Source of the DNA: Poseidonibacter ostreae
Lineage (GTDB): Bacteria; Campylobacterota; Campylobacteria; Campylobacterales; Arcobacteraceae
Reading direction: 5' to 3'
Assembly (NCBI RefSeq): GCF_009208075.1
Contig: NZ_WFKJ01000002.1
Coordinates: forward strand, 62,001-126,000
DNA: 64,000 nucleotides
In this document: positions 50,177 through 59,523 of the stretch, one piece after another
Layout of the letters: the number at the start of each line of letters is the position of its first letter
Position numbering within the stretch: position 1 is the stretch's first letter
Made by a program: the position numbers and the translations under genes
The notes under the pieces: generated by a model
Databases searched by the model: none
What the model was told of the DNA's origin: nothing
Seen by the model: only the letters and a program-made list of their open reading frames with translations

Positions 50177-53100
50177 AATTAATTCCTCTTGCTCCTATAT
50201 TTCCATATCTATGGTATGAGTGAGAAATAGATTGTTCAATAAAGTAATTAAGAAGTTCTAATCTTCCCTCCATCATAGGAGTTTGTCTTACTATAAATGT
50301 TAATGATTTAGAAGCTTCCTTAAACACTAATGCTGACACTTTTGAAATATCAGAATAGATAACTCTATCATACTTACTAAGTGTTTTTATCATCTCTTTT
50401 TCTGTTTGAGAAATTAGACTATCTCTACTTGTAAATAACTCTTTTGCATTTTCTAAAAATGACTTAACTAACTCATTATTCTCAATTGAAACTTTAAAAT
50501 GAACACCGGAAACTCTTGCTGCTATTATTCTTGAAACTGTTTCAAAAATTGTATCGTCACTTGATACTCTAATTAATACATTATCTAAGGGAATATATTT
50601 AAAGTGGTTATCTTCACCTCTAACATTTGCATAATCTTTTTCTTTTGAAAACTCATTTTCAAAGTTCTCGTAGTATGACTGTAATGCTATTTCTAGTTTT
50701 TCAAAATCTTGCTTTTCATTTTGCGTATTTTTACAATTTTCAATAAACTGTGTTAATTCTGTATTGTATTTTTTAGCTGTTTTAGGACTTGTTTTTTCAT
50801 TTATATCTACGAACTGTGTTATATAATTATAGAAACCTGCTTTTCTACCAGCACCAATTGCTGATTTTCCCATTCCACCAAAAGGTTGTCTTAAAACAAT
50901 TGCACCTGTTGTTCCTCTATTAACATAAAGGTTACCAGCTTTTAGATTTTCTTTCCAATATGTAACTTCTCTTTCATCTAAAGATTCAATTCCTGAAGTC
51001 AATCCATATCCAGTATCATTTACAATTTTTACTGCATGTTCTAAGTCACTAGCTCTCATTACTGCTAATACTGGTCCAAATAACTCATTCATATGAATAA
51101 AACTACCCTCTTCTACACCCCATTTAATTGAAGGTTTTAACATATATGGATTATTGTTTTCATATGATGGTTCTACTGCCCAAGTTTCATTGCCCTCAAG
51201 CTGGTTTAATGCCTTTTCAAGGTTACCACCTACTTTATTTGCTAGTGTTCCAATTCTATTTTTAAAATCCCAAATAGAACCTACATTCATTGAAGTTGCA
51301 GTATCAATTAAAGCTTTTTTAAATCCCTTATCATTATAAACCTCATCTTCTAAAACTAAAAGTGAAGTTGCTGAACATTTTTGACCTGAATTTCCAAAAG
51401 CACTTTGACATACATTTTTAACAGCTTGTTCTCTATCGGCCATATTTGTAACTATTGTTGCATCTTTTCCACCAGTTTCAGCACTTAAGAATAAGTCATT
51501 TCTAGTTTCCATCATAGTAGCCGCTGTATCTTCTCCACCTGTTAAGATTAAGAAATCAATATCTTTATTAGGAATTAAATGTTCACCTGCTAAAGCTCCT
51601 GGACAAGGTAAAAATTGTAAAGTATTTTTTGAAACTCCAGCATCCCAAAAACACTTACACATTTCATAAGCACATAAAGCAGCAACTGAAGCTGGTTTAA
51701 TAATTACTGTATTTCCTGCAGCTAAAGTAGAAGCCACTCCTCCAACTGGAATAGCAATAGGGAAATTCCAAGGAGGCACAACAACTCCTACACCTTTTCC
51801 TTTTAACTCTAAATTTTCATAAGACTCAAAATGTCTTACTGCATGAGAATAAAACTCTACAAAATCAATTGCTTCTGAAACTTCTACATCTGTTTCTGTA
51901 AATACTTTTCCAACTTCAGCACCTGCAATACCTATTAAATCATCACGTCTTTCTCTAAATTTGATAGCTACATCTTTTAAAATATAATGTCTTTGTGAAT
52001 GTGTTAAGTCTCTCCACCCATCAACATCCTCTTTTGCTACTTCAACTGCTCTTTTAATATCTTCTTCATTAGCTAAGGCAAATCTACCAGCAAGTACATT
52101 ATCTTCAAACTGTGATTTATCAATAGCATCGTAAATCTTACGCTCACCTATTAAATCCTCTCCACCTACAACTACAGGAGCAATTGTATGAATAGTATCT
52201 GAAGAGTGTTTCCATTTTTTTACAATATTTCTAGCCCATTCATGATTTTTTGGAAGTACGAAATCAGTATCAGCTTCTGCTTTGTAAGAGTTTGTATCAA
52301 ATGATGATTTTTCAAATTCATCCCATTTCTCATCTAATCTATTTTGTGTTCTTTTTGCACCTACAAATGAAGTTTTCTCCGCTTCAAAAGATTTAATAAA
52401 TAACTCTTTTTGCATATTCCAATTTTTTGAACCAACTGTTAATCCAAATGAATATCTAATAAAGTTATTAGGACCTGTATTTTCATCAAGACGTCTTACT
52501 AAATATGCAATTGCATTTGTAAACTGTTCTTTTGCAGCTGTTGGTGCATATAAAACTACTTCTTTTGAAATCTCTTTAATAGCAAGTCTTGCTGATTCAC
52601 TCATTCCCTCAAGCATCTCTAAACTATGATATTCACCTACATTATTATCATTTGCTAATTGAGTAGCATAAGCTAATTCAAATAGGTTATGTGATGCCGT
52701 TCCTATATGCATATAAGGAGCATTCTCTTTTTGTAAAGCATATCTTGCCATTCTTTTATAGTTTGAGTCAGTATCTAATTTTTCAGTATAAGTAACCATC
52801 TCCCAATGTTTTTGAGAAGCTTCAGTTTCTTCCATCTCCATATTAGCACCCTTAACAAGTCTAAACTTAATAGGAGCACCTCCATTTTCAACTCTTTTTT
52901 TAGCCCAATCACATAAATCTTTTTGAACATTAAATGAATCTGGTAAATATGCTTGAAGAACAATTCCTGCATAAAAATCTTTAAACTCTGGCTTTTCAAG
53001 TGTTTTTTTAAATACTGCAACTGTTATATCTAAATCTCTATACTCTTCCATATCTAAATTTATAAATTTATTTGATTTAGTACCATTTGGTGCAATATAA

Positions 53101-53744
53101 GGATATTTAACAGCTTGAGCATAAATTTGTGTTAATTTCTCAACTAAAACTTCAACCGTATGGTCAAAATCAAGTGCTGAGATTTGAGAAAAGATTGTAG
53201 AGATTTTAATAGAGATATAGTCAATATTTGGGTTTGAAAGGGCTTTTAGATATTTTTCCATTCTCTCACTAGCTTCTTCTTCACCAAGTACTACCTCACC
53301 AATTAGGTTAAGATTTACTCTAGTACCCTCTTTTCTTCTCATTGTTAAGTGTTTATTAAAAGGCTCTTCTTCTCCTTTAATAACTACTGTTTTTGTATCT
53401 TCTCTAATTTGGTCTACAAATAAAGGAACTGATAGATTAGGTAAGTATTTACCAAAGTTTTCAAATAACCATAATAGTGTCTTGTCTTTAGTTGTAAAAA
53501 AGTGTGCCATTCCATGTTTTTGTAATAAAAATATGATTTGATTTGCAATTCTTGCATTTGATTCACATCTGAAACATTGGTCCATAAGCTCAATTAATAA
53601 TGCTTTATCTTTTGGATGTTCAAGCATTTTATTCATCTTTACATAAAATTCTCTATCCCAATCACTTACTAGTTGTGTAGCTCTGTTTTGCCATTTTTCT
53701 GCTAGTTTTATTGATGAATTTATTAATTCTTGTTCATTTTTCAT
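50175..53744 (-). CDS. putA: Bifunctional proline dehydrogenase / delta-1-pyrroline-5-carboxylate dehydrogenase
   Basis: Oxidises proline to glutamate in two steps, with FAD and then NAD. The 1189-residue protein has a PRODH barrel (about 80-450, including FRLVKGANMEMEE, PYMHIGTASHNLF and RLDENTGPNNFIRYSFG) and an aldehyde dehydrogenase domain (about 515-990) with VVPPWNFPIAIPVGG and the catalytic Cys in GNSGQKCSATSLL. About 190 further residues follow, making it longer than minimal PutA. It lacks the N-terminal ribbon-helix-helix repressor domain of the E. coli protein. It lies downstream of the liv operon on the same strand. Confidence 0.95.
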   Translation of the reverse strand: MKNEQELINSSIKLAEKWQNRATQLVSDWDREFYVKMNKMLEHPKDKALLIELMDQCFRCESNARIANQIIFLLQKHGMAHFFTTKDKTLLWLFENFGKYLPNLSVPLFVDQIREDTKTVVIKGEEEPFNKHLTMRRKEGTRVNLNLIGEVVLGEEEASERMEKYLKALSNPNIDYISIKISTIFSQISALDFDHTVEVLVEKLTQIYAQAVKYPYIAPNGTKSNKFINLDMEEYRDLDITVAVFKKTLEKPEFKDFYAGIVLQAYLPDSFNVQKDLCDWAKKRVENGGAPIKFRLVKGANMEMEETEASQKHWEMVTYTEKLDTDSNYKRMARYALQKENAPYMHIGTASHNLFELAYATQLANDNNVGEYHSLEMLEGMSESARLAIKEISKEVVLYAPTAAKEQFTNAIAYLVRRLDENTGPNNFIRYSFGLTVGSKNWNMQKELFIKSFEAEKTSFVGAKRTQNRLDEKWDEFEKSSFDTNSYKAEADTDFVLPKNHEWARNIVKKWKHSSDTIHTIAPVVVGGEDLIGERKIYDAIDKSQFEDNVLAGRFALANEEDIKRAVEVAKEDVDGWRDLTHSQRHYILKDVAIKFRERRDDLIGIAGAEVGKVFTETDVEVSEAIDFVEFYSHAVRHFESYENLELKGKGVGVVVPPWNFPIAIPVGGVASTLAAGNTVIIKPASVAALCAYEMCKCFWDAGVSKNTLQFLPCPGALAGEHLIPNKDIDFLILTGGEDTAATMMETRNDLFLSAETGGKDATIVTNMADREQAVKNVCQSAFGNSGQKCSATSLLVLEDEVYNDKGFKKALIDTATSMNVGSIWDFKNRIGTLANKVGGNLEKALNQLEGNETWAVEPSYENNNPYMLKPSIKWGVEEGSFIHMNELFGPVLAVMRASDLEHAVKIVNDTGYGLTSGIESLDEREVTYWKENLKAGNLYVNRGTTGAIVLRQPFGGMGKSAIGAGRKAGFYNYITQFVDINEKTSPKTAKKYNTELTQFIENCKNTQNEKQDFEKLEIALQSYYENFENEFSKEKDYANVRGEDNHFKYIPLDNVLIRVSSDDTIFETVSRIIAARVSGVHFKVSIENNELVKSFLENAKELFTSRDSLISQTEKEMIKTLSKYDRVIYSDISKVSALVFKEASKSLTFIVRQTPMMEGRLELLNYFIEQSISHSYHRYGNIGARGIN

Positions 53745-53794
53745 CTTTTATCCTTAAAATTTATTGTTTTTTAAATCAATTTTAAGTAGCTTAA

Positions 53795-53851
53795 GAGCGC
53801 ACGCTTTTAAATGTGCTCAAGAGGGAAGGAACCGCCAAGTTTGTCCCTCTT
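53795..53851 (-). promoter_or_regulatory. Two stacked hairpins in the putA leader
   Basis: Read toward putA, AAGAGGGA and TCCCTCTT (53851-53844 and 53826-53819) form a perfect 8-bp stem with a 17-base loop. It is followed at once by GAGCAC (53818-53813) pairing with GTGCGCTC (53802-53795) around an A/T-rich loop. Neither is followed by a T-run. It resembles no riboswitch I can name. The GC content of the region stands out against its surroundings. Confidence 0.45.
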
Positions 53852-53886
53852 ACTACTTTTAAATACTTTTCTTCATAAATATTTAT

Positions 53887-54609
53887 TTAATGTTTTTTTC
53901 CTAAATAGGCTTCTTGTATTGTTTTAGAGTTTAACAACTCATCAGCTGTACCCTCATGCGTAATTTTTCCAACTTCAAGAACATAAGCTCTATCAGCTAA
54001 CTTCAATGCTGCTTTCGCATTTTGCTCTACTAATAAAACAGTTACTCCTGTTTGAGCAATCTCTTTTACTGCTTTAAAAATTCCTTTAATTAAAATTGGA
54101 GCAAGTCCAAGTGATGGCTCATCCAAAATTAATAGTTTTGGTTTAGACATAATTGCTCTACCAATTGCCAGCATTTGTTGCTCACCACCAGAAAGCGTTC
54201 CTGCAAGTTGCTTTCGTCGCTCTTTTAATCTTGGAAGAATGTCATAAATCCATTCTAATGTCTCTTTATCATGATCTTTTAGTGTATAAGCACCCATCAT
54301 AAGGTTTTCTTCTACTGTTAAAATTCCAAAAACTCTTCGCCCTTCAGGAGAGTGAGACATTCCAAGACTTACAATGTCATGTGCTTCACACTTTGTAATA
54401 TCATTTTTATCAAAAACAATACTTCCTGATTTTGCTTTTAAAAGTCCAGAAATAGTTTGTAAAGTCGTAGTTTTTCCAGCACCATTAGCACCTAAAATTG
54501 TTACAACTTCTCCACGTCTAACTGTTAAAGATATACCTTTTATTGCTTCAATTGCTCCATAAGATACATGAAGGTCTTTTATATCTAATAATATTTCATT
54601 ATTAACCAT
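53887..54609 (-). CDS. livF: Branched-chain amino-acid ABC transporter ATP-binding protein LivF
   Basis: ATPase of 240 residues. Walker A GANGAGKTTTLQTISG, signature LSGGEQQMLAIGRAIM, Walker B LLILDEPSLGLAPILI and VLLVEQN switch region place it in the LivF class. It is the last gene of the liv block; its start overlaps the livG stop by 1 base. Confidence 0.93.
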   Translation of the reverse strand: MVNNEILLDIKDLHVSYGAIEAIKGISLTVRRGEVVTILGANGAGKTTTLQTISGLLKAKSGSIVFDKNDITKCEAHDIVSLGMSHSPEGRRVFGILTVEENLMMGAYTLKDHDKETLEWIYDILPRLKERRKQLAGTLSGGEQQMLAIGRAIMSKPKLLILDEPSLGLAPILIKGIFKAVKEIAQTGVTVLLVEQNAKAALKLADRAYVLEVGKITHEGTADELLNSKTIQEAYLGKKH

Positions 54610-55385
54610 TATTCATCCTCCTCATCATCTGTTCCAATATAAGCTTCAATAACTCTAGGGTCACTTTGTACAAATGATGGTTCACCTTGAGAAATCTCTT
54701 TACCAAAATTAATAACAGTTATATAATCAGTTAATTTCATAACCATTTCCATATCATGTTCAATCATCATAATTCCAAGACCCATTTCTTTAATCTTTAA
54801 AATGATATTTGTTAACTCTATTGTTTCATTTTCATTAAGTCCAGCTGCTGGTTCATCTAAGATTAAAATCTCAGGATTAGCAGCAAGTGCTCTTGCCATT
54901 TCAATTTTTCTTTGATTTCCATATGATAAATCACCAGCTGGAGTATTTGCATATTTTGTTAAGCCAAAAAAGTCCATAAGTTCTTCAACTTTTTCCCAAT
55001 GTTTCTTTTCATCAGCTCTATAAGCAGATGTATGAACGATTGAATGGTACCATTTTTGCTTTGACTTAGTATGAGTTCCTGCAATTATATTTTCAGCAAC
55101 ACTCATCTCTTTAAATAGTCTAATATTTTGGAATGTTCTTAAAACTCCTCGTTGAGCAATTTTATGAGGCTCCATACCAGTAATATCTTCACCTTTATAT
55201 TTAATGCTTCCTTCTTCAGGAGTGTAAATACCTGTAACACAGTTAAAAAGCGTAGTTTTACCAGCTCCATTTGGACCAATGATTCCATAAATTTGACCAG
55301 GTTTTACTTTAATAGTTAGATCATCAATTGCAACTAAACCATGGAAAAACTTTGAAACATTTTCAATTTCTAATACATATTCCAT
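54609..55385 (-). CDS. livG: Branched-chain amino-acid ABC transporter ATP-binding protein LivG
   Basis: ATPase of 258 residues. Walker A GPNGAGKTTLFNCVTG, signature LSYGNQRKIEMARALA (the LivG variant), Walker B ILILDEPAAGLNENE and MIEHDM switch. It pairs with LivF on the membrane subunits LivH and LivM. Start and stop overlap its neighbours by 1 base each. Confidence 0.93.
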   Translation of the reverse strand: MEYVLEIENVSKFFHGLVAIDDLTIKVKPGQIYGIIGPNGAGKTTLFNCVTGIYTPEEGSIKYKGEDITGMEPHKIAQRGVLRTFQNIRLFKEMSVAENIIAGTHTKSKQKWYHSIVHTSAYRADEKKHWEKVEELMDFFGLTKYANTPAGDLSYGNQRKIEMARALAANPEILILDEPAAGLNENETIELTNIILKIKEMGLGIMMIEHDMEMVMKLTDYITVINFGKEISQGEPSFVQSDPRVIEAYIGTDDEEDE

Positions 55386-56359
55386 TATTTACTCCCTTCT
55401 GATTTTCTTGCTTTTAAAGCTTTTTCTTTAAGAAATTTTGGAATATTTCCAAACTTCGCTGGCCACACACCATTTGGTCTTAATATCATTGTTAATACCA
55501 TAGCTGCACCAAAGATTAAATATCTTGATTCTTTAAATTCTGTAAATAACTCTGGCAATACAAACATTACAAATGTTCCTATAATAATTCCAGGAAGTGA
55601 AGCTGATCCACCTACAAGTACAATAGCAAAGAACATAACTGATTGCATAAAGTTAAATGACTCAGGACTTACAGCTGAATACTGAATAGCAAACACACTT
55701 CCAGCAGCTCCAGCAATCGCAGCTCCTAAAGCAAAAGCAAATAGTTTATAATATGAAACATTTATTCCCATAGATTTAGCAGCTATTTCATCTTTATGAA
55801 TATAGTATAAAGCTCTTCCATAAGCTGAAGTATCTAGGTTTCTTATAATTAGTAATGTAAGAACTAATAAACCAAATGCTAAATAATAAATTGCTGTATC
55901 TGAAAATAATTCATAACCAAAGATTCTAACTACATCAATACCAAAAATACCATTTGGACCACCTGTTAAACCAAATACATCATTTGATAAAACTTGTTCA
56001 AATATGATATTAAATCCAATAGTTGCAACTAATAAATAATCACCTCTTAAATGAATAATTGGACCAGCTAGTAAAATTGAAAATATAGCTGGAATTATGA
56101 TTGCAAAAGGAATAGTTGCAATAATTTCTAAACCAAAATGTACATTTAAAATAGCAGTTGTATATGCTCCCATTCCAAAGAAGATTGCATGACCCATATT
56201 AAAAATACCAGCACGACCTAAAATAATATCTTGAGAAAAAGCAACTACTGCAAATACTAAAAATGTAATACCAATACTTAACCAAGCAGAATCAACTATA
56301 AATGGAAAAACTGCCATAACTACTATAAATAAAGTAGCAATTCCTGTAGTTTTATTCAT
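55385..56359 (-). CDS. livM: Branched-chain amino-acid ABC transporter permease LivM
   Basis: Membrane subunit of 324 residues with about 9 TM helices. GRAGIFNMGHAIFFGMGAYTTA, GDYLLVATIGFNIIFEQVL and the cytoplasmic loop AYGRALYYIHKDEIAAKSMGINVSYYKL are diagnostic. Overlaps livG and livH by 1 base each. Confidence 0.93.
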   Translation of the reverse strand: MNKTTGIATLFIVVMAVFPFIVDSAWLSIGITFLVFAVVAFSQDIILGRAGIFNMGHAIFFGMGAYTTAILNVHFGLEIIATIPFAIIIPAIFSILLAGPIIHLRGDYLLVATIGFNIIFEQVLSNDVFGLTGGPNGIFGIDVVRIFGYELFSDTAIYYLAFGLLVLTLLIIRNLDTSAYGRALYYIHKDEIAAKSMGINVSYYKLFAFALGAAIAGAAGSVFAIQYSAVSPESFNFMQSVMFFAIVLVGGSASLPGIIIGTFVMFVLPELFTEFKESRYLIFGAAMVLTMILRPNGVWPAKFGNIPKFLKEKALKARKSEGSK

Positions 56360-57261
56360 TATACTTTCTCCGCTGTTTTTTCACCAAGAAGTCCAGTTGG
56401 TTTTACAATTAAAATTACAATTAGTAAAATAAAAGTAAATGTTTCTGCCCATTCTGTTGAAATATAACCTGAAATCATTGCATTAAATAATCCAAGTAAA
56501 AGCCCACCTAGCATTGCTCCTGGAATTGAACCAATACCACCTATAATTGCTGCAATAAAAGCATTTAAACCATAAAGCCATCCCATATCAAATGTTAGAC
56601 CTCGGTAATACATACCAATAAACAGACCACCAATTGCACCTAACATAGAACCTACAATAAATATAATCATAATAATTCTATTAACATTAATTCCCATTAA
56701 TTTTGCAGCATCTTGATCAATTGCAGTTGCTCTAATTGCTGTACCCATTTTTGTTTTATTAATAAAAATATATAATGAAACCATTAAAACAGCAGATAGT
56801 GCTAAAATCACTAATTGTGTAAATGAAATAATTACTCCACCAAAGTTCCAAGATGTTGAGGGGAATACATCAGCAGGGAAAATCTCCATATTTGGTCCCC
56901 AAATTAACATAATTCCATTTTGAATAACAAGTGAAGCTCCAAGTGCTGAAACAACAGCACTTAATCTTGGTGCCGTTCTTAAAGGTCTGTATGCAAGACG
57001 CTCAAGAAGAACACCCACAAAAGCCACCACAATTGCTGTTAATGAAAATACTATTACAATATTCACTAAAGACAATGCATTTGAACCATAAAATTGAGTA
57101 AAAATAGTAAGTCCTACATAAGCAGAAAAGGCAACAAGGTCACCGTGTGCGAAGTTGATTAACTTCATCACACCGTAAACCATTGTATAACCTAAGGCTA
57201 CTAATGCATACAAACTTCCTACTGTTAAACCATTGATTAACTGTTGAAGAAAAGTATCCAT
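56359..57261 (-). CDS. livH: Branched-chain amino-acid ABC transporter permease LivH
   Basis: Membrane subunit of 300 residues with about 8 TM helices. It begins LQQLINGLTVGSLYALVALGYTMVYGVMKLINFAHGD and has the loop GTAIRATAIDQDAAKLMGINVNRII, both typical of LivH. It starts 17 bp after the substrate-binding protein gene. Confidence 0.93.
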   Translation of the reverse strand: MDTFLQQLINGLTVGSLYALVALGYTMVYGVMKLINFAHGDLVAFSAYVGLTIFTQFYGSNALSLVNIVIVFSLTAIVVAFVGVLLERLAYRPLRTAPRLSAVVSALGASLVIQNGIMLIWGPNMEIFPADVFPSTSWNFGGVIISFTQLVILALSAVLMVSLYIFINKTKMGTAIRATAIDQDAAKLMGINVNRIIMIIFIVGSMLGAIGGLFIGMYYRGLTFDMGWLYGLNAFIAAIIGGIGSIPGAMLGGLLLGLFNAMISGYISTEWAETFTFILLIVILIVKPTGLLGEKTAEKV

Positions 57262-57278
57262 ATTTGTCTATCCCTTAC

Positions 57279-58400
57279 TTATTTTACTACTTCTTTAGTA
57301 CCATCATTTTTCATATTATATACAACAAATTTAGCACCTACTCTTTCACCATCTTCTCTAATGTTAAATGGTCCTGTAATTCCTGGGAAATCTTTCATTG
57401 TAGATCTAATATAATCAGAGATTTTTTTAGTATCAAAAGATTTAGTTTTTTCAACACCTTCAATAACAGCTCTTAATCCATCAGCATTTGTAACAGGCCA
57501 AATTGATGGAGGGTCCATTTTAAATCTAGCTTTATATGCCGCTAAATATTTTTTAGCTTCAGGATATGGTAAAATTTCTGGAGTTGGAAAGTTAATTAAA
57601 ACTGTACCTTCAGCTGATTTTCCTGCTAATTTAACAAAATCAGGGTTATCATTTGAATCTCCACCAACAAAGTCAGCATCAATTTCTAATTGCTCTTGTT
57701 GTGCACGGATAAGTCCACCATCAGTATAGTAACCTGAGTAATAAATAACATCTGGTTTCATTGCTTTAATTTTTGTTAAAACTGCTGTAAAGTTTTGAGT
57801 TCCTGATTTAACTTTTCCTCTAAAGATTACATTCCCGCCAAGTGCTTTTGTAGATGCTTCAGTTGAATCACCTAGTCCAGCAGAATAAGAAGAGTAATCA
57901 GATAAAACAACAATTCTTTGATATTTTTTTACATTTACAAAGTAATCAGCTGTAAAATCACTTTGTGATGAGTTTGGAAATGAATTTCTAAAGAAAGTCC
58001 AGTATTTTTTAGAAATTAAAGAATCACTTGTACCATCAGAAGTTTGTAAAACTTTGTTTCTATAGTATGTAGTTTGAGCAGCTTCTGTTGCTCCTGAAGT
58101 ATAAGAACCAATTACAGCAAATACACCCTCATTTACTAATTTCTTAGCACAAACAGCAGCTTTTTGAGCTTTAGCTTCATCATCACAAGTAACAACTTCA
58201 ATTTGTTTACCTAAAAGTCCACCAGCTGCATTTTTTTCATCTACAATTAACTTAACAAAGTTTTCAATACTTTGACCTTCATTTGCATACTTACCAGTAA
58301 TTGGCGCTTGAACACCTATCTTTACAGTATCTGCAGCAACTAGTGAACTAGCAACTACCGCACTTAGTGCTAAAGCACCTGTTAATTTTTTAAAATTCAT
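57279..58400 (-). CDS. livJ: Branched-chain amino-acid ABC transporter substrate-binding protein (LivJ-like)
   Basis: Periplasmic receptor of 373 residues with a signal peptide (1-22, cleavage after LVAA) and the type I periplasmic-binding fold: VKIGVQAPITGKYANEGQSIEN, AVIGSYTSGATEAAQTTYY and DVIYYSGYYTDGGLIRAQQ. AAGGAGAAAAT precedes the ATG. It lies only 37 bp after the upstream uncharacterised gene, so either a short internal promoter or co-transcription applies. Substrate specificity is inferred from family. Confidence 0.9.
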   Translation of the reverse strand: MNFKKLTGALALSAVVASSLVAADTVKIGVQAPITGKYANEGQSIENFVKLIVDEKNAAGGLLGKQIEVVTCDDEAKAQKAAVCAKKLVNEGVFAVIGSYTSGATEAAQTTYYRNKVLQTSDGTSDSLISKKYWTFFRNSFPNSSQSDFTADYFVNVKKYQRIVVLSDYSSYSAGLGDSTEASTKALGGNVIFRGKVKSGTQNFTAVLTKIKAMKPDVIYYSGYYTDGGLIRAQQEQLEIDADFVGGDSNDNPDFVKLAGKSAEGTVLINFPTPEILPYPEAKKYLAAYKARFKMDPPSIWPVTNADGLRAVIEGVEKTKSFDTKKISDYIRSTMKDFPGITGPFNIREDGERVGAKFVVYNMKNDGTKEVVK

Positions 58401-58437
58401 ATTTTCTCCTTAGTTTGAATTAAATTTCTTATATTAT

Positions 58438-59097
58438 TTAAACCGTTGGTTCAATAATATAACACCCAACACACCATTCGCCAACATTATCAATCTTGTT
58501 AATATCGCCTCCTTTAAAACTTGATTTTAAATTTTTATGTGAAGCTACAATCTTATTGAATGCTTCAATAATTTCTTCTAATCTTTTTTCACTCTTTTTT
58601 CTTGCTGTATTTGAAATATCCATATAAAAAGCAAAAACTCCATAATCTAACGTTGATTCGTCTTGTTTCTCTCTTTGAAGTAATTTACACATTAATTCAA
58701 TGTCGTCTTTATACTCAGTTTGTGCATTTCTTACACCATTTCTTATACTCATAATTACTTTTGAAATAGAATCATTATCACTTTTGTGAACAAACCTTTC
58801 ATCTAGTGTTAAACAAATTACATCTTGAGCAATATTATTTTCTGCCATAAACCACTTAAATGCATCTCTTTTAGGAAGAGAACATCTTAATATATCAGCA
58901 ATTGTTGCATCAATAAAAATTTCCGGAGAAGGACTTAGTTTTGCTATTTCTTGAGAGACATGTATAGTCAAGAATTTTGGAGGTGCGTATGATAAATATA
59001 TATCATCAGCAGTCCAAAAACTGTAATTTGACTTTGCAGTTTTAATACCTGTTAAAACTGCTTCTACTACTTCATCTTGAGATGGAAAATTATTCAT
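58438..59097 (-). CDS. Hypothetical protein paired with a ribbon-helix-helix protein
   Basis: A 219-residue soluble protein, not recognised. It begins MNNFPSQDEVVEAVLTGIKTAK and has an internal segment ICLTLDERFVHKSDNDSISKVIMSIRNGVR. The start at 59097 is preferred because GGAGATAAT precedes it; earlier in-frame ATGs lie inside the previous gene. It overlaps that gene by 8 bp, so the two are translationally coupled. Ends with GEWCVGCYIIEPTV, a pair of cysteines that could bind metal. A toxin-antitoxin-like pair or a regulator plus effector are both possible. Confidence 0.6.
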   Translation of the reverse strand: MNNFPSQDEVVEAVLTGIKTAKSNYSFWTADDIYLSYAPPKFLTIHVSQEIAKLSPSPEIFIDATIADILRCSLPKRDAFKWFMAENNIAQDVICLTLDERFVHKSDNDSISKVIMSIRNGVRNAQTEYKDDIELMCKLLQREKQDESTLDYGVFAFYMDISNTARKKSEKRLEEIIEAFNKIVASHKNLKSSFKGGDINKIDNVGEWCVGCYIIEPTV

Positions 59098-59329
59098 TAT
59101 TATCTCCAACAAAATTTTCATCAACTTCATCTAAAATACCACTTTCAAATAAAATATCTTCAATCAGTTTATTTTTAGAAATATTTAAAGATGTAGATAA
59201 AACTAAAAGTGCAGTATCCAATCTTTTATCAATCTTTACAGTAAGTTGAGAAACTTCTCTTTTATTACTTTTTAAGTGATTATTTATAACTTTTTGTATA
59301 ACTGTTCTTTTATATTTTTGCTTTGCCAT
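59090..59329 (-). CDS. Ribbon-helix-helix-like DNA-binding protein
   Basis: A 79-residue protein with a basic N-terminus (MAKQKYKRTVIQKVINNHLKSNKR), a beta strand QLTVKIDKRLDTAL, and two helices (ALLVLSTSLNISKNKLIEDILFESGI), the order of a CopG/Arc-type RHH fold. The tail is acidic. Palindromes centred 38 and 74 bp upstream of its start are likely autoregulatory operators. It is coupled to the following gene by an 8-bp overlap. Confidence 0.65.
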   Translation of the reverse strand: MAKQKYKRTVIQKVINNHLKSNKREVSQLTVKIDKRLDTALLVLSTSLNISKNKLIEDILFESGILDEVDENFVGDNNE

Positions 59330-59357
59330 TTTTATAACTTTTTATGTGTATTTTTTA

Positions 59358-59376
59358 GTACTACTTAAAGTAGTAC
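59358..59376. promoter_or_regulatory. GTACTACTT palindrome ahead of the RHH gene
   Basis: GTACTACTT (59358-59366) and AAGTAGTAC (59368-59376) form a perfect 9-bp dyad around one base, 29 bp upstream of the RHH start codon. A T-run follows only on the plus strand, where no gene is being terminated, so an operator fits better than a terminator. Confidence 0.55.
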
Positions 59377-59396
59377 CTTTTTTTCTTTAATCATTA

Positions 59397-59409
59397 TTTC
59401 ACAGTGAAA
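59397..59409. promoter_or_regulatory. TTTCAC-A-GTGAAA palindrome
   Basis: A perfect 6-1-6 dyad lies 20 bp beyond the GTACTACTT palindrome in the region upstream of the RHH gene. The rest of 59410-59523 is A/T-rich with a TATATT-like -10 on the minus strand. Binding protein unknown. Confidence 0.4.
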
Positions 59410-59523
59410 CTTAATTAAAACTTAATATATTAGCTTAAATTGTCTAAAAATTACGCAATTTTACAAATAAATTGCAAATGCTATTTTAATGCTATTTAAC
59501 TAGCTTTTTTAAGGAATTTGTAT

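Noticed and set aside
59358-59385. Terminator on the plus strand
   Set aside because: A T-run follows the dyad, but no plus-strand gene precedes it; its place just upstream of the RHH start fits an operator.
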